Shown: positions 22,431 through 35,650, counted from the first letter of the stretch. The stretch is DNA of 64,000 bases from Clitoria ternatea (GCA_037962975.1 CM075669.1:123520501-123584500), one strand, 5' to 3'. Numbers and translations: made by a program. The notes: generated by a model from the letters alone, not told the origin.

Positions 22431-25400
22431 TTAAAATCCCAAACATTTTGCCCAACAGAAACACCTAGCAATTTTCCTAGGCAAAGAATATGCGGATAGC
22501 AGTGAAGGATCAGTTGCAATGTCCTCAGGCCGTGACCATGAGTACACCCCTCGTTCTTGTTGACTTCCGGGTACAGTGTTATCCAATACGAATGCCACTA
22601 ACAGTGTTACCACCATGTTTAAGGACATTAGACCATTTATTGCAAAATCAAGCTGAAACATTTGAGGGAAATAAAAATGGCAGGTTAGCTCTACTTCACC
22701 GAAACAAAAAAGTAGACACAAGTTTTAGCAACTCAAAAATTGTACACGTGCTCATAGAAATGTTTTGGATGATAAGTTTTACTAATGTGGTAGTAAATGT
22801 TGCTTTCCAAATTCCAACCAAAATTACAGCTTCCGTGTCAAGGTTTTTCTAATTCTGAAGTATTCGTTTTTACGGTTCTCTTATTAAAATTAGAGGTACA
22901 CCTTGTTAAAATGGCTACATGATTTGCATCGGGTTGACATATATAGTATGTATCAGATTGGGTAAAGTTTGGGTTCGTTTTAGTCCACTTAAAATATAGA
23001 CTGGGTTGCGTCCTCTCTCTTTTTTTTTTTTTAAAAAAAAATATTTTTTAATTAATTGTTTTTTATGAAAAAAAAATTTTTGTAGGTGATTTTTTTTGTA
23101 GTAATCCATTTTTTCTTATAGTTTATTAAAAATAATATTTTTAAAAAATCATATAAAATTAATATTTAAATAAATGTTAAATTAATATTTATTTATTTAT
23201 TTAACATGATTGGTTTTCTTTTTTTGGTAAAAACATGATTGGTTTAAGAAGCCATCGCCTTTGATCATTTTATTTTTGTAGGCCTAAACAAGTCAAACCA
23301 AAATAGATTGAGGGACCAAAGACTTTTTCTTGGGTTTATTTTTAATGGGCGTGACAGACATTTTGTCACCCGTATAAACCTTAAAAAATTTTGATTTAAT
23401 TTGAGTTTAAAAACACGTTATAACCCAATAAAAGATTAGTTTATATCAAATTTTAGCGAGCTTTAATTCGCAACATATACCTCAAAGAACCAAAATAATA
23501 GACGCGAATTTTATCCAACTTTGGAATACAGCATCTGAATCTGCCTATTGAATGGATTGAATCCATCACACTAACCTTATTTTGACAATTTTCAACCTTC
23601 ATTTTTGACCATAATTACATGTGTTGTATAGTAGAAGTAAATAATTTCTAATTATGATAGAAGAACAATGAAAAGAAACACACAAGAAAAGAAGTCCTTT
23701 TGAATTCTCTGTAATGTTGTGGCTGCATTTGTATGTGATTTCTTGCGATTTTAGTAATCGCAGTGCAACTGCAACAACCCATTAGGGTTGGAGAATTTTT
23801 GATAGTTACTTTGAGCATGTAATTACCTCATGTTTTACTGTTTTCAAACAATGCAATCGTAACTGCGAACTTAAACCTTGATATTAACTTTAATTGGGAG
23901 AAGTCGGCACAGATGTAAACAGGAGCTTGTTAATTCGTCAAGCTTGATGATTAGCACATATATCCCTATCAAATATGTTTTTTCTTACACTATTTCATTT
24001 CTAGCAAAGGCAAGGGGTGTGTGGCTTCATAGAGAAAGTACTTACTTGTTTAATGCTAGAATGGAATGGTCCACTAGATGCAGCAGCATAAGGGACCAAA
24101 TAAGCTGGCAGTATCAAACTGGACTGAGGCTGGTATTGTTGAAAGTAGGCAGGAATTGATAGGCCAAGGAACAATGAAACACCCACTATTGTCATGTTCC
24201 TGAAGCTGGCTGATTGACCATACTGTAAGTTTGAAAGGCCCAATGCTGCTGTAAGGGCCCACATAAAACACAGTATAGAAGCAGCCAAGGCCTGTGGAAT
24301 GGAAGCAAGAAGACCACCCACTTTTCCTACAAAAATGAAAAGGCACAAAATTGTTATTGCAAAAAGAAGGGGGAAGCATAAAATTATGATTTATGTGATT
24401 ATGTTTTGTTATTTTACCCATGAGTGAGAAGAGAATCATGAATGCTGCTCCGAGTTCCACTACCCTCCGACTTGCCACCTTTGTGGTGTCAATAGTGTGA
24501 ACATTTTCTGTCAAGGTTGTGGACCCTGTGCCTGAACCCCAAAGACCAGCCAATATACTGCAGAAACCCTCCAGTGCAATTCCTCGGCTCACAACTCCTG
24601 GAGTTGGAGGCCTCAAATTAGCTCGCATAGATGCTGTGTGATATGTTCCAACCTGGAAAACCAACATATCATTCACTTCAAGAAGTAGAGATTTGAAATG
24701 GATCTTACCCTTTCCAATAAAGTTTTTCTATATACATCGATTTGAATCCCCGACGACATTTAAAGAACCTAATTATTGGTGAAGTGTGTCTTCCATCCCA
24801 AAACCAATTGGTAATAGTTGGAGTTGCCCAACAGGTATTTAAGTCATGCGAAATACCAACACGCCCCCTCCAATGAAGCCTGCAGGACCAGGCAGAATGT
24901 TTTGGCTTTGATACCATGTTAAAGGTTCCATCCCAAAATCAATTGGCAATGGTTGGAGTTGCCAAATAAGTATGTAAATCATGCGAAATATCATGAGGCA
25001 GGCGATGTGGGACTTCCCACAATAACCACCATTTTGCAACTGTGATGTATCATGCATTGAGTTTTCCCAAACTCATCATTAGTAAGGATAGCTCTCTATC
25101 TCTCTCTCAGTGTGTATCTCTCAAAAGTTTTACTAGTTTTGCTGCCCCTTTTGAATTTCTTGGTTTAAAGAGATATCTCACAGCTTATGCATCACATTAA
25201 GTTTATTATTCTACCTAACTTGAGATTCATAACATTGTCATCAACAAGAGGATTAACCCTTTCTACATCCTAAGTCACAATGGAAATATCAATTAAACAT
25301 GGGAGAGAGTTTAACCTGAAAAATTAATTCATTAGGTGTGAGAATACCATAATTTAAGTACCACATATTTTACCAATGTATGACTCCTAACACTAATCAG

Positions 25401-28400
25401 ATGATAATTTGCACTTGAACACATTTAAAAAATGTACTTACTGAATCGACAGAGGCAACCAGCGACACAATGGCCATGATTATACAGGTCCTAGAATTGA
25501 AAATAGGGAAACCCCACTGTAAAGGGTAAGGAATTCTGAACCAATCAGATGTTGACAATGCATTGGATATATCAGTCCTGCAATGCTTCATGGTATAAGA
25601 ATACTTTCTACATGCATCAGTGAGAATGTTTGAGCTTGGAATTTTGGGATTGCATCCTTTGTAGTTATATGCTCCGCCAGCTGTTAAAAAAGATGCATAT
25701 ACCCAGGTCATTGTAACACTCAAGGGAACCTGCAAATGTCCAAGTTTGTCAACACAATTTGTCAGTATATCCACATGTAACTAACAACAAACTTAGTAAT
25801 AGTTAAGAAATAATCATCTATTATGGTTTTTCACTGATATTTCCCCTCGTCCTGAACTAGTTTTTATTTGTTTAACTACATGTATCTGTCACATGGATAA
25901 TTATGTTCAAGCTAGGAACATCACATTATCATGGGACTAGTTTTGTCGATAGAGTTATTTTCATTTACAAAGTTTAAAATTATGTAGTACTTGAATTAAC
26001 CACTTGTTAATCATATCAAGAATTTGATATACTAAAAAAGAAAAGAGTTTTAAAAAATAATCAAAATTAAACAAGGAACATATTAATTCAAGATACTTAC
26101 AGCAAAAATTGGAAACATGTGGTGACCGAAGATAGATAATCCTCTAAGATGCTTCAAAAGAGAAATGAAAGAAACATCCATGAGTATTAGAAAACAAATG
26201 AAATCATTTAATTAAAGCCCAAAGTCCATGGCTTTGTTGCAAAAACAGAGACTACCCTTTTAATAAGGCTGGAAACAACGTTACAGCCATCACAGATACT
26301 TTTCAAGTACTGGATTATTCAATATCAGTGATGCTTGGAACACTTAGGTCATGACTCACCAGTGTGAATATTAGAACTAATGCAATCTGCGGAATGCTAA
26401 TTTCCATGCAAGTGCCTGCTTGTGTAAAGCCATAGCTGAAAAATGCTAAACCTACTGCAGCAACAGTTGGAGCCACCACAATTGGGTTGATTACCCTATA
26501 ACAAATTGTTAAAAATATTGCCAAGAATTAACACATTAGACTCAAGTCTTAATAGCTTTCTTAATTTCAGTAGTTTTTTGTGTACACTTCATTCTCATTC
26601 ACTAATATTAAATAAAATTATGAACTTCAAGGCCATGTTTAGATTAACAGCTTAATTAAGCACTTTTTCAATAAGACTTTATCAAAGTGTTGCATGCATT
26701 ATGGCCATGGAGTGTAACTAAATTTCTGAAGAAAAGAAGCATTATGCTTTGGTAATGCACTATTCTAGCCAGTTGAAAAGTATGAGTGTAGTCATGTATG
26801 CTAAAGATATGTATATTTTTTTTGGTTACACAGAAATGAATATCTTAATCTCAACTGAACTATACTAAGACTGTATAAATTCCATCATTAAAAGATCAAA
26901 AAAAAGTTTCAGACGATATTGAACAAGAAACATTGAAAACAGGACATTAGCATCTGTTTGTCTAGTATGTTAATGGATGACATGTGCATCTATATTAATT
27001 ATTTAACAAGGTAGCAGCATTTGTAAACTAACAAACGAAAGAAATTTTAAAGTTTTACAACGTTGAAAATGAAAAGATAAAATATAGTATTTCTTTTCCG
27101 CCAGAAAATTATCAAACTCTGGTCTCTGGTTAACAAAAGAAACATAACATGCAACTCTTTGTTACCTTAGAAGAAGAGACATTAAACCATAACATGCAAC
27201 TCTTTGTTACCTTAGAAGAAGAGACATTAAACCACTAAGTCCCAGGATACATTGGAATATTGAACCAACAATTATAGCTCCTTGAAGTTCCCTCATTATG
27301 TGCCTAAATTTCTGCAATTATAAGCATGCATTAATATGGAAACTAGGAATGGTTGCCGTTACCAACCAGAAGCAGAAAAGCAAAACCATGCTGGTGATTC
27401 AAATGGCTAGTAGTTCAAACACGAGAAAATATTACATGGTGCAGGATTAGTATTACCTAGTGAAGATTTGACAAATAGAGGAAGGAATCGATCAAAATTT
27501 AAGAGAGATAAATGATATAATATTGTATTTATTAACATGGGTCACTTTATAATTAATTAAGACAAATATCCAGAACCATATAATAATTTTTCTTTAAACA
27601 CGGGTATCACGGAAGTAACAGGTTCTAACATTGTAAATTTGTTTTCCAGTCGTAATATTTTGAAAAGCATATTCCTTTGCTAGAATCGGATGAATTGTTT
27701 AGTTTAAGAAAATATTTTCTATTTTTATTTCCTGCTTTTATTTTTATTTACAAGACTAATGAATTTTTTTTTTCTAAAAATTTGTGTTGGTTACGGTAAA
27801 ATGAGAAAAAAGTTATGTTTTACACAAACTTTTTAAAGAGAGAAAACAAATTCAATTTTGTAACTAAAGGAAATAAGAAAATAAACAGAACAGTTTCTCA
27901 TATTACTCGATGTAATTGTACAAGCCTGAAAGCCAAAGAGCCCAAGGAAAAAAAATTAACATTTTGTCACAACGAACTTACATGGTCTGTAAGATTTCGA
28001 AATTCTTCAGCATCTATGATAACTAATGCTGGTGCCAAATATACAAATGAGCTCCCCTGAACTAAAGGTAGTCGTGTACCAAAGTAGGAATGAAGAATTG
28101 TTGTGATGCCAGAAAGTAACAGCATTGTAGAAATTACATTGGCAGTGTCGTTCTGTCATCATTGATGTGCAAGTAATTACACATATGAATATGGAAAAAT
28201 AACATATTTCTAAGAGCCATTTCATAAAGGGATATATCTTACATCTGTTCCACCCATGGCTGGTACCATGATTAACGGAATTAATACTAACGAACCAACC
28301 AACGATAGGTAGTGCTGCAGGCCATAATAGATAAGAGGTACTGCAGTTAAAGATAGGTAGGTCAGAACATAAAAAAGGAATAACTTCTTTAGCAAGTATC

Positions 28401-29581
28401 CAGTAAGTAGAGCCTTGTTATTCAAAAGTCTTCTCCCGTAACTCGTGTCACAATAGGATATATCAAGCAAAAAAAACCGAGGACCATTCTCCATCTTATC
28501 ATTGAACAATGAACACAATTTAGGTCTTGAGATTTATGAACACCCAAACACACAAAAGCTAGCTACATTACGGCATAAGAGAAATGTACATAACATACAT
28601 TGCTGAAAAAACAATACTATGCAGTTCAAAGATCATATAATAAATGAAACTGATTAGAATAGACTATATTGTTATCAGACCGAAGCATGATAAGGGTGTG
28701 GAACATTAATTCATACACAGACATTTTAGTTAAACCAACCAGACTAGTATTCGAACTATCCACAATTAGCATTGTTACTTAATTGTGAGAAACAGAAAAT
28801 TGAAGTTTAACTAACCAAGACCCGGATTTTCAGTGATCCCATACTTCAATCCAGATGGTCTCTGCCACCCTCTACCTTCAGCAGGTTCCTCTTCCTCCGG
28901 AATCAGATTCACCTTAACGTCTCCTTCACCTACACCTTCCTCCTCCTTCTTATGATCTGGCAGAGGAGCTATTGCAGAAACTCCATGTCCATTGTTTTCC
29001 CGATTCATACTCACCATTATTCCATTACCATCACCATCACCATCACCATCCCCTCTTAACCCAACTTTCTTGTCACCATTACCAGCCAAAGCCAAAGAAG
29101 TATCATCCCCATTTTTCCTCTTCTGGTTATGTTCTCCCACTTCCCCATTCCACGAATCCTTTGACCTCAAAACTCTCTCATTCTCAGCCCTGATGGCACC
29201 ATGTTTAGACACAAAAACTTGTTTAATCTCATTGTCACTAATAGGCCTTGCTAGCCCCAGCACCGGATCAATCTCTATAGTGGGAGAGGACCCTCCTTCT
29301 CTATGATCATCAACAACAACACTCTTCTCCATCGCATCAAACCCAACACTATCAAACTTCTCACTAGCACTTGTCCCAGCTTCCCCAGAATAATCAGACA
29401 CAAACCCAGTTCTCTTTGCCCACAACCTCAACTCTTTAGGATTGTGCTCACTTCTTGGCACAAAAGGTTCAACTTTAGCAACACCATGATCATGTCTCTT
29501 TACAGTGTCACCCTTCATAGCCTTGTCCCTATCTGTAAATTCTAAGCTCGACCCACTTTCCATTGAGTTGATTTCTTTCAT
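22431..29581 (-). CDS. NAT11/12: Nucleobase-ascorbate transporter, NAT11/NAT12 type, ten exons
   Basis: Exons (minus strand): 29581 or 29563-28816, 28340-28243, 28152-27982, 27311-27211, 26495-26360, 26151-26101, 25729-25442, 24652-24418, 24326-24046, 22652-22431. All junctions are GT-AG and phases fit, giving 776 residues from the ATG at 29563 (782 from 29581). The first 249 residues are a hydrophilic, acidic tail with a GDGDGDG run and KRTGFVSDYSGEAG, a hallmark of the long-tailed plant NAT11/NAT12 branch. The membrane part follows: GLQHYLSL (Q258, H259), MGGTDNDTANVIS, QGSSFVYLAPALVII and the NAT signature region GTGSTTLTENVHTIDTTK. The signature has E580-N581-V-H583 where most family members have glycine at the fourth position. 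Arabidopsis NAT12 is reported as a plasma-membrane nucleobase transporter; substrate here is inference. No stop or frameshift was found, so it is probably functional. The last intron is 1.4 kb. Confidence 0.92.
24770..25022 (-). mobile_element. TRIM-like miniature LTR element in NAT intron 7
   Basis: The minus strand starts TGTGGGAAGTCCCACATCG at 25022, a start common in plant TRIMs. The LTR-like segment ends TTTAACA at 24917. It is followed at once by TGGTATCAAAGCC (24916-24904), a near match to the initiator-Met tRNA primer site. About 45 bases later a GGAGGGGG purine tract precedes a second, diverged copy of the LTR-like sequence (about 24861 to 24770). The internal region is tiny and has no coding capacity. 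The second LTR lacks the first ~28 bases, so it is damaged. Confidence 0.6.
27143..27232. repeat. 45 bp tandem duplication spanning the exon 4 splice donor of NAT
   Basis: Positions 27143-27187 and 27188-27232 are identical. The unit covers the last 22 bases of exon 4 and 23 bases of the following intron, so the splice donor exists twice (27210 and 27165 on the minus strand). Use of the inner donor (27210) gives the family-consistent protein. Use of the outer one would add an immediate in-frame TAA. Confidence 0.9.
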
Positions 29582-30693
29582 TCTTCTTATTGAAAACGGG
29601 CAATGATATATAATCAAAACAAGTTCGACCCAGTATAGTTCAAAGAATAAAGATGAAAACTTTGCAATCACAGCAAGGAACCAAGTTGTAGAAAGTGAGC
29701 GAGAGTTGAAGCAAAGGCACAGTGAGATGGGAAAATGGTGAAAAGACAAAGAAAGAAAACTATCGCAACGTAGTGAGTGTTAGAAAATAGAGAATGAGGT
29801 TTCTGAATGTTGAGTTGAGACATATCTTATCTTTAACTTCAACTCATTGTAGCTCGCAAGTTGCTATCACAGAAAGCGTGAATGTGAGTATGTGACCTTA
29901 ATTACACAAACGTCTCTCTGGTATGGCCTCTTGATGTTGACAAAGGAACTATAGCAAAGTTAGTAGCTCAATTTTCAAATGCAAGGGTATCACCACCCCT
30001 GCAACTTGATTCTTCAGTAATTTTGTTCTTTCTTTAAGGAATAATTAATCTTCATTTTTCACTGCTTTGCTACGTGTGAATAATCACTTTGCTTCAAATT
30101 GAAGTTTCTTATTCTTCGCGGTATTTATTTCAGGGAGACTCGTGGAGTGAAGTGGAGTAATTTAGTTGCTCTTCTTCATGATTATGGTGATGATTATATG
30201 GTGGAAAACAGAGAATTCGTAGGTCCTAATCCATATTGGTGTTAGAAAAACTGAAAAAGAGTATGGAAACAGGGGAACCAAGCTCGGTGTCACATCCATT
30301 TCGGTTAATTTTATTTTTTTAAAATTATCAATGAGTTACGCTCAGAGTATATAGGAAGGGTTTTGAATTCAATCGCCACTAAATATAGGACCAAAAATTT
30401 TATCTATGAGCGCTATTAACACTGAAAATTTTCTACATTATTTATAGATTTGAATGATTTAACTGCCCTATTCCAAAAGAGTTACTTGGACATCAATAAC
30501 TATATTTGGACTTTGGAGAGTTAAAGCTTCAGAAATAAGATTCTTGCTCCAAACTCAAAACAGAGTGCGGTAAAATTCTAACCGACAGTTGATAGATATA
30601 TTTTTTTGATAATAACTGAGTGTTGATATATATTTTTTTTAGAATAACCGACAGTTGATATTATGATGAACTGATAATTTTTTATGTATGTAT
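29582..30693. promoter_or_regulatory. NAT 5' UTR and upstream region
   Basis: This stretch lies between the NAT start and MULE-2. An in-frame upstream ATG at 29749 would prepend a hydrophobic, non-conserved 56-residue lead, so I treat 29581-29749 as 5' UTR. No confident TATA box was chosen. No other gene is seen in the 1.1 kb. Confidence 0.4.
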
Positions 30694-30702
30694 TTTGTTT
30701 TA

Positions 30703-31062
30703 GGTTAAAATACCTTTTTAGCCCTTCAAAAGTCTAGGGTATAGGAAAAAGCCCTATCAAATTTGACTTAGGATTTTGACCCTTATAAAAATTTAGGTTA
30801 TGTGAAATCAAGGAAGGTTGACTTTTTGCTGAGGTGGCCAATGCATGGCCCACTTCAATAGTGAAACGTGGACGCTGACCTGGCTAAACAGTTGTTTAAA
30901 TACTTAATTAGGTGATTAGCCATGTGAATTATAATTAATGGATTAAATATTTTAAAAAAATAAGAAATGCTCTTTTGCCAAAACGTGCGTTTTGATAAGT
31001 GTGTTCCCATTTCTTCATTTTCCCAGTTCTTCTTCTTCCTGGCGCGACCGAGTGACTCTGCA
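30703..31062 (+). repeat. MULE-2 left terminal inverted repeat
   Basis: It matches the inverted right end, with an extra stretch of about 16 bases near its inner end. It probably holds the promoter of the GRF gene, whose ATG lies 27 bases further in. It contains one CCGAGTGA word at its inner end. Confidence 0.9.
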
Positions 31063-31088
31063 TTCTCCTCGTCTTCAACCTAAAATCG

Positions 31089-31552
31089 ATGGCAAGCTCT
31101 AACATTTCCACTGGGTCTTCCTCATCAATGGAGGTTGAACACGTAAAGTGCAAGTGTGGAAAGAACCCTGTCCTCCTCATATCAAAAACGAAGAAGAACA
31201 ATGGACGGGCCTTCTGGAGGTGTCCATTTTTCTTGGTAAGTGGAGGAATGTCATTATTTACGTTGTTGGGTTTTTTTAAAACGTTTTTTTTTTGTTGTGT
31301 CAGAGCAAAGAGGATTGTGGTTTTTTCAAATGGGCTCCTACTGCTTCCACTGGTAACATTGATGGGAATGATGGGTGTACCTGCAAGGTGGAGCTGGATA
31401 AGATGCACGAGGAGTTTGAAAAGAAGTATGCAAAACTAAAATCCAAGTTGGTGGCTGAGAAGAGGAAAACTTCAATGTTGTTGACACTCCTCACTGTTTC
31501 CTGGGCCATTACCCTGAGCATGACAATGACATATTTAGCAAGAAAACATTAA
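31089..31552 (+). CDS. GRF-type zinc-finger protein with C-terminal membrane segment, carried by MULE-2
   Basis: Two exons, 31089-31235 and 31304-31552, are joined by a 68-base GT-AG intron (phase 0). The 131-residue product has a serine-rich start, then a GRF zinc finger: C21-K-C23-G, NNGRAFWRC (C45)-P, and DCGFFKW (C54). A charged, coiled-coil-like helix follows (about residues 80-105, DKMHEEFEKKYAKLKSKL). It ends with a hydrophobic segment (about 107-125, LLTLLTVSWAITLSMTM) and a basic end, the layout of a tail-anchored protein. GRF fingers in other proteins (TOP3A, NEIL3, APE2) bind single-stranded DNA. It starts just inside the left inverted repeat and converges with the transposase, the place mudrB holds in maize MuDR, though the protein is unrelated in motif. 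Its role in transposition is unknown. Confidence 0.8.
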
Positions 31553-32007
31553 GGAGAAATGAGATTCTGAGGTTGAAACGTGTGTTGTGGGTTTTTGGAA
31601 AAGGGTTTTTGTATTCAATAGGGTGCAGAAAACACCTCTATTTGTTGTGTGATTTGTTTAGGAGTGTGTACATGTTTAGGGTTTGGGATTTAGCCCCTTT
31701 TTAGGTTTTTAAGATTGAGGGTTGAGGAGTTGGTTTTGTAATGAATGTAATCCCTAATGAGATGGTTGTTATTTTGGCAAGCATTTGCTTTTTTCTTGAG
31801 TCATTAAGTGTTTTACTTTATTGAATTGTTGATGGAGTAAATTAACTAGTTGATCCCAATGCAAATAAGTGCTCAAAACAGGTACAAATTTAAATAAAAC
31901 TGGTGCATAGATTAACTTGTCACATATTTACATAATTACAGTCATTAAAGGGGAAGTAAAATATCCTGGGTCTCTAAAACAGAATGGAATGAAAATTAAA
32001 ATGTTCT

Positions 32008-35000
32008 TCAGTTGTTGTGGCTTTGCTGGGTTCCAGGGAATGTATTGGGGTCTGTTGTTGTGACCCTGCCCCTGCCCCTGCCCCTTCCTCTTCCTCTTCC
32101 CTGTGTTCCTCTTCCTCTTCCCTTATCTATTCCTCTGGTTGAGGTTGATGTCGTGGCATACTCAGCACCCATATTAGTATCAGTATGTGGTGGGTTTGGT
32201 GTAGTTACAGTTTGAAGAAGATTACATAAAATAATAAGATAGTGATGGATGAACACCAAAATACTAATGAATGAACACCAAAATTAAGCACTCTTACCTT
32301 GGTAGAAGGTGAATTAGGACATGTGGTTTTATTATGACCAACACCATCACAGTTTGCACAATGGTACTGGCCTGGAAATCTTGGACGCCTTGTTGTGTTG
32401 TCATCTTCATATGGGTCTCTTCTTCTCAATTTTTTTGGTCTCCCAGGACGCCTCTTATAAGATGGAGGAAGAACTTCAGGTGCATCAACCTTAGGCCACA
32501 TAGGCTGCCCATTGATAGGTTGGATAATACCTGCATAAGTCTGCACATATGTTGTCTTGGAGTACCAGTGAGAGACATAGGCTTCTGGATTGTCACCCTT
32601 GTACTTCATAGCAGATGTGGCATGCCTACATGGTATGCCATTTAACATCCACCATTTGCAGCTACACACTCTCTCACTCAAGTCAACTATAAACATATGC
32701 TCAGACTGAGTGTGCTTCAGTTCAAATAGCAACTGTCCTGCCCACACTGGAACCCACTGTCCACTAAATTCAATTTCTCTCCCTAACCTCTTATAGGGTC
32801 TTGGCATAATGTTCCCCTCAATTGTGCAGACCTTAGACCTCAACTTGGCAAACCTCCCTAACAAGTATTGTCTTACCCATTCTAGCATTGTAATTATAGG
32901 CTTATCCCTAGATGGCAAGATAACTGAATTGAAAGCCTCACAGTTATTGTTCATGATTACATCACATGTTGAATAAGATGAAAAAGCATGCTTACACCAA
33001 TGCTTTGTAGGAATAGCCATCAGCCACTCATATGCCCTATGATTCAGCTCCCTGATGGCCTGCATCTTGGTCTCCCAACCTTGGACATATGTAGCTTTGC
33101 TTGCACCTAGCATAAGATGCTTCAATAAGGCACCTCCACCAAATCTCTTCTTAAGGTTTGTGTATAAGTGTCTTACACAAAACCTGTGCTCCACTCCATC
33201 TAATAATTCCTCAAAAACCTGCACCAAACCCTGGAAAAAAAAATCAAGTCAAAACAAACAAACCTGCAACAACCAACTATAAACAATGAACTCAAATGTA
33301 CAATGACAACATGGTTTAGTATACTACCTTCTGCTGGTCAGAGATGAAGTCCAACTGCCTATCTCTGACCTCACCTATGTCTTCAAATAATAGACTCAAG
33401 AACCACTTCCAGCTATGCTTATTCTCAACTTCCACTACAGCCACTGCCAATGGAAAGTACTGATCATTCCCATCCCTACCAACTGCTGTCAAAAGCTGGC
33501 CACCAAACTTGGTCTTCAAATGGCAGCCATCAACCCCAATAAAGGGCCTACATCCATTCAAAAACCCCTGCTTGCATGCCCCTAAGCACATGTAGAATGA
33601 CCCAAAACGTGGCTGCAGACCTCCTGATGGGTTGTCCAACTGCAGTTTGCATTTGTTGCCTTGATCAACCCTCTGTAACTCTGCACTGTAACTCCACAAC
33701 AAGCTATATTGCCTACCAGCCTCACCCTCCAACACCTCAAGTGCAATCCTCTTCCAATTGTATGCACTCCAATAGGTTAATTGCACAACATACTGAGCCC
33801 TGATAAGTTCAATGATTTGAACCACAGACATCTTGGGATTTACCCTCAAATGCTTTAAAAGTATTTTGGCAACCCATTTTGAATTCTGATTCTTATTGTC
33901 AAACACTCTAGGACAGGTATGCTCAGGCCCTAATCTCTTCAACAATATGACATTTGTCCTGCCAACTTTACTCCCAAAAGCCTGCCATCCACAATCTTTA
34001 TTTGCACACTTCATACGACATCGTTCAGGCTCATTCTTCACAAACTCCCCTTGCCTCCCCTTATACAGATTGTATTCCTTGATTGCCTGTCTGAACTGAA
34101 CCATGGATTGAAACTCCATACCCACTTTTAGTTCATACTTCTCCCCCATTCTCTCTTCATCAAATGCCTCAGTTTGCCCCATGCCACACTCCTCATCAGT
34201 ATCCATATCAGTATGCATTTCATCAGTATCATAGGTATCATCTATGTCTCCATAATCATCACCCCCTAAACCATGTAGATCCTCAGCCCTGAAACATGTC
34301 CTGTTCTTATCCCTTTCATCCCTCTTATAATTTCCAAATTGTGAACCTTCACTGTCAGCCCCTGAACTATCTTTGGGTCTTGGCCCAGGTTCAGTTACAT
34401 CAACCTCTGGAACATCAAATTGTGAACCTTCACTATCAGCCCCTGAACTATCTTCGGGTCTTGGCCCAGGTTCAGTTACATCTTCTACCTCTGGAACATC
34501 AAATTGTTCAGTATTCAGACTGCACACAAAGTTTTCTGTTGGCACTTCACTTGGCCTCTTACTTGTTAGACCAGAAGGCCCTTCATTTGCCACACCAGAC
34601 AGCCCCTCACTTGTTACACCACTTGGGCCCTCACTTGATCCTTTGCTAGACCCTACACTTCTCAATCTCTGAAGTTGACTACTATAGAGTTTTTTTCTTG
34701 TCACAACTTTTGTGGGACTCACATAAGGGCTGTGACTAGGCACAGACTTTGTTCCCCTACTTCTTAATTCTTGTTGGGTTTCAAGGTCTTTTTGGGCCTG
34801 TTGGGTTTGTTGGGCTTGTTGGGAAAATTGGCTTTCATGGGTCTGCTCTGTTTGGGCCACACCTTTTTGGACAGCTACCTCTTCTGCCTCAGCCAAACCC
34901 ACCACCACCTCAGCCTCTTCCACACAATGCTCAACAAAAAGGTCAACCTCACAATTGTTATTAACTGCAAACTCACCCATTTCTAATGCATGTGAATCCC

Positions 35001-35214
35001 ATGTTACACTCTTGTAGTCCATTTCTCCTGTTTTTTTCCACCATAACTTAAATTCCCCCTTATACCCAAGGTCTTCGACCAATGACCGTGCCTCAAAAAA
35101 AGACCATCTATCAATATCTACATTGTGAATGGCATGTATTTCCTTATCAATGTAAGTACATGGTGGGCCCTCTTGAAATTTTCCCTTATGGTGTATCACA
35201 ACCGTAAAACTCAT
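32008..35214 (-). CDS. MULE transposase (MURA-like), apparently intact
   Basis: Exon 1 is 35214-33328 (629 codons), exon 2 is 33230-32298 (311 codons), and a probable exon 3 is 32160-32008 (50 codons). Total is about 990 residues. The start at 35214 (MSFTVVIHHKGKF) begins a PB1-like N-terminal domain seen in plant MULE proteins; upstream in-frame codons look non-conserved. A long low-complexity linker is followed by the MuDR DNA-binding domain (KYELKVGMEFQSMVQF). The catalytic core has D562 (IGVDGCHLK), D626 (FISDQQK at the exon 1/2 junction) and E727 (NNNCEAFNS). Then come a SWIM finger (CSCKWWMLNGIPCRH, ~818-832), an AT-hook-like RRPGRPKK and a CCHC knuckle (CANCDGVGHNKTTC). Exon 3 would add an arginine-glycine-rich tail. 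If the exon 2 donor is not used, the protein ends about 30 codons later. No stop or frameshift interrupts the core. Confidence 0.88.
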
Positions 35215-35509
35215 ACCTAAACAACAATGACATAAGCTACACAGTAAGAACAATAAGTGAAAGCAGTATGGTCCAGCCCTAAACCCCAACAAACTAACAA
35301 CATGTGCTCCTTCCACATCCCTGAACCGAACCCCCCTCTAAACACACAACAAATAAATAATTTTACTTTGACACAAAACTTCAAAAAACGTACCTGAAAA
35401 CTTGAAACATCCACGTTGTCTTCTTGCTTGTTGATGTGCAACCTGAAAACTCGAAACACCCACAGAGATTTTCGAACATGCACGCACCACACTGACACTC
35501 TTCGAGAAG

Positions 35510-35650
35510 ACGATGGAATTGCAGAGGCACACCAGGAAGAAGACGACGACGGAATTGTAGAGACACACCAGGCACTCAAAGAAGAAGACGACGGAATTGC
35601 AGAGACACACCAGGAAGAAGAAGGAATTGCAGAGACACTCGGTCGCGCCA
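35510..35650. repeat. Tandem repeat at the inner edge of the MULE-2 right repeat
   Basis: Units of about 35-55 bases containing GGAATTGCAGAGACACACC and an AGGAAGAAG stretch occur three to four times. The last one overlaps the inner end of the inverted repeat. The stretch is in the transposase 5' leader. Confidence 0.65.

Noticed and set aside
24074..24676. 200-codon minus-strand ORF across NAT exons 8 and 9
   Set aside because: It reads through exon 8, an intron and then exon 9 in the wrong frame; the spliced model with correct phases fits the family.
29303..29545. Plus-strand ORFs opposite NAT exon 1
   Set aside because: Antisense shadow of the NAT N-terminal tail.
33896..34964. Several plus-strand ORFs opposite the MULE-2 transposase
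   Set aside because: Shadows of the transposase exon 1 low-complexity linker on the other strand.
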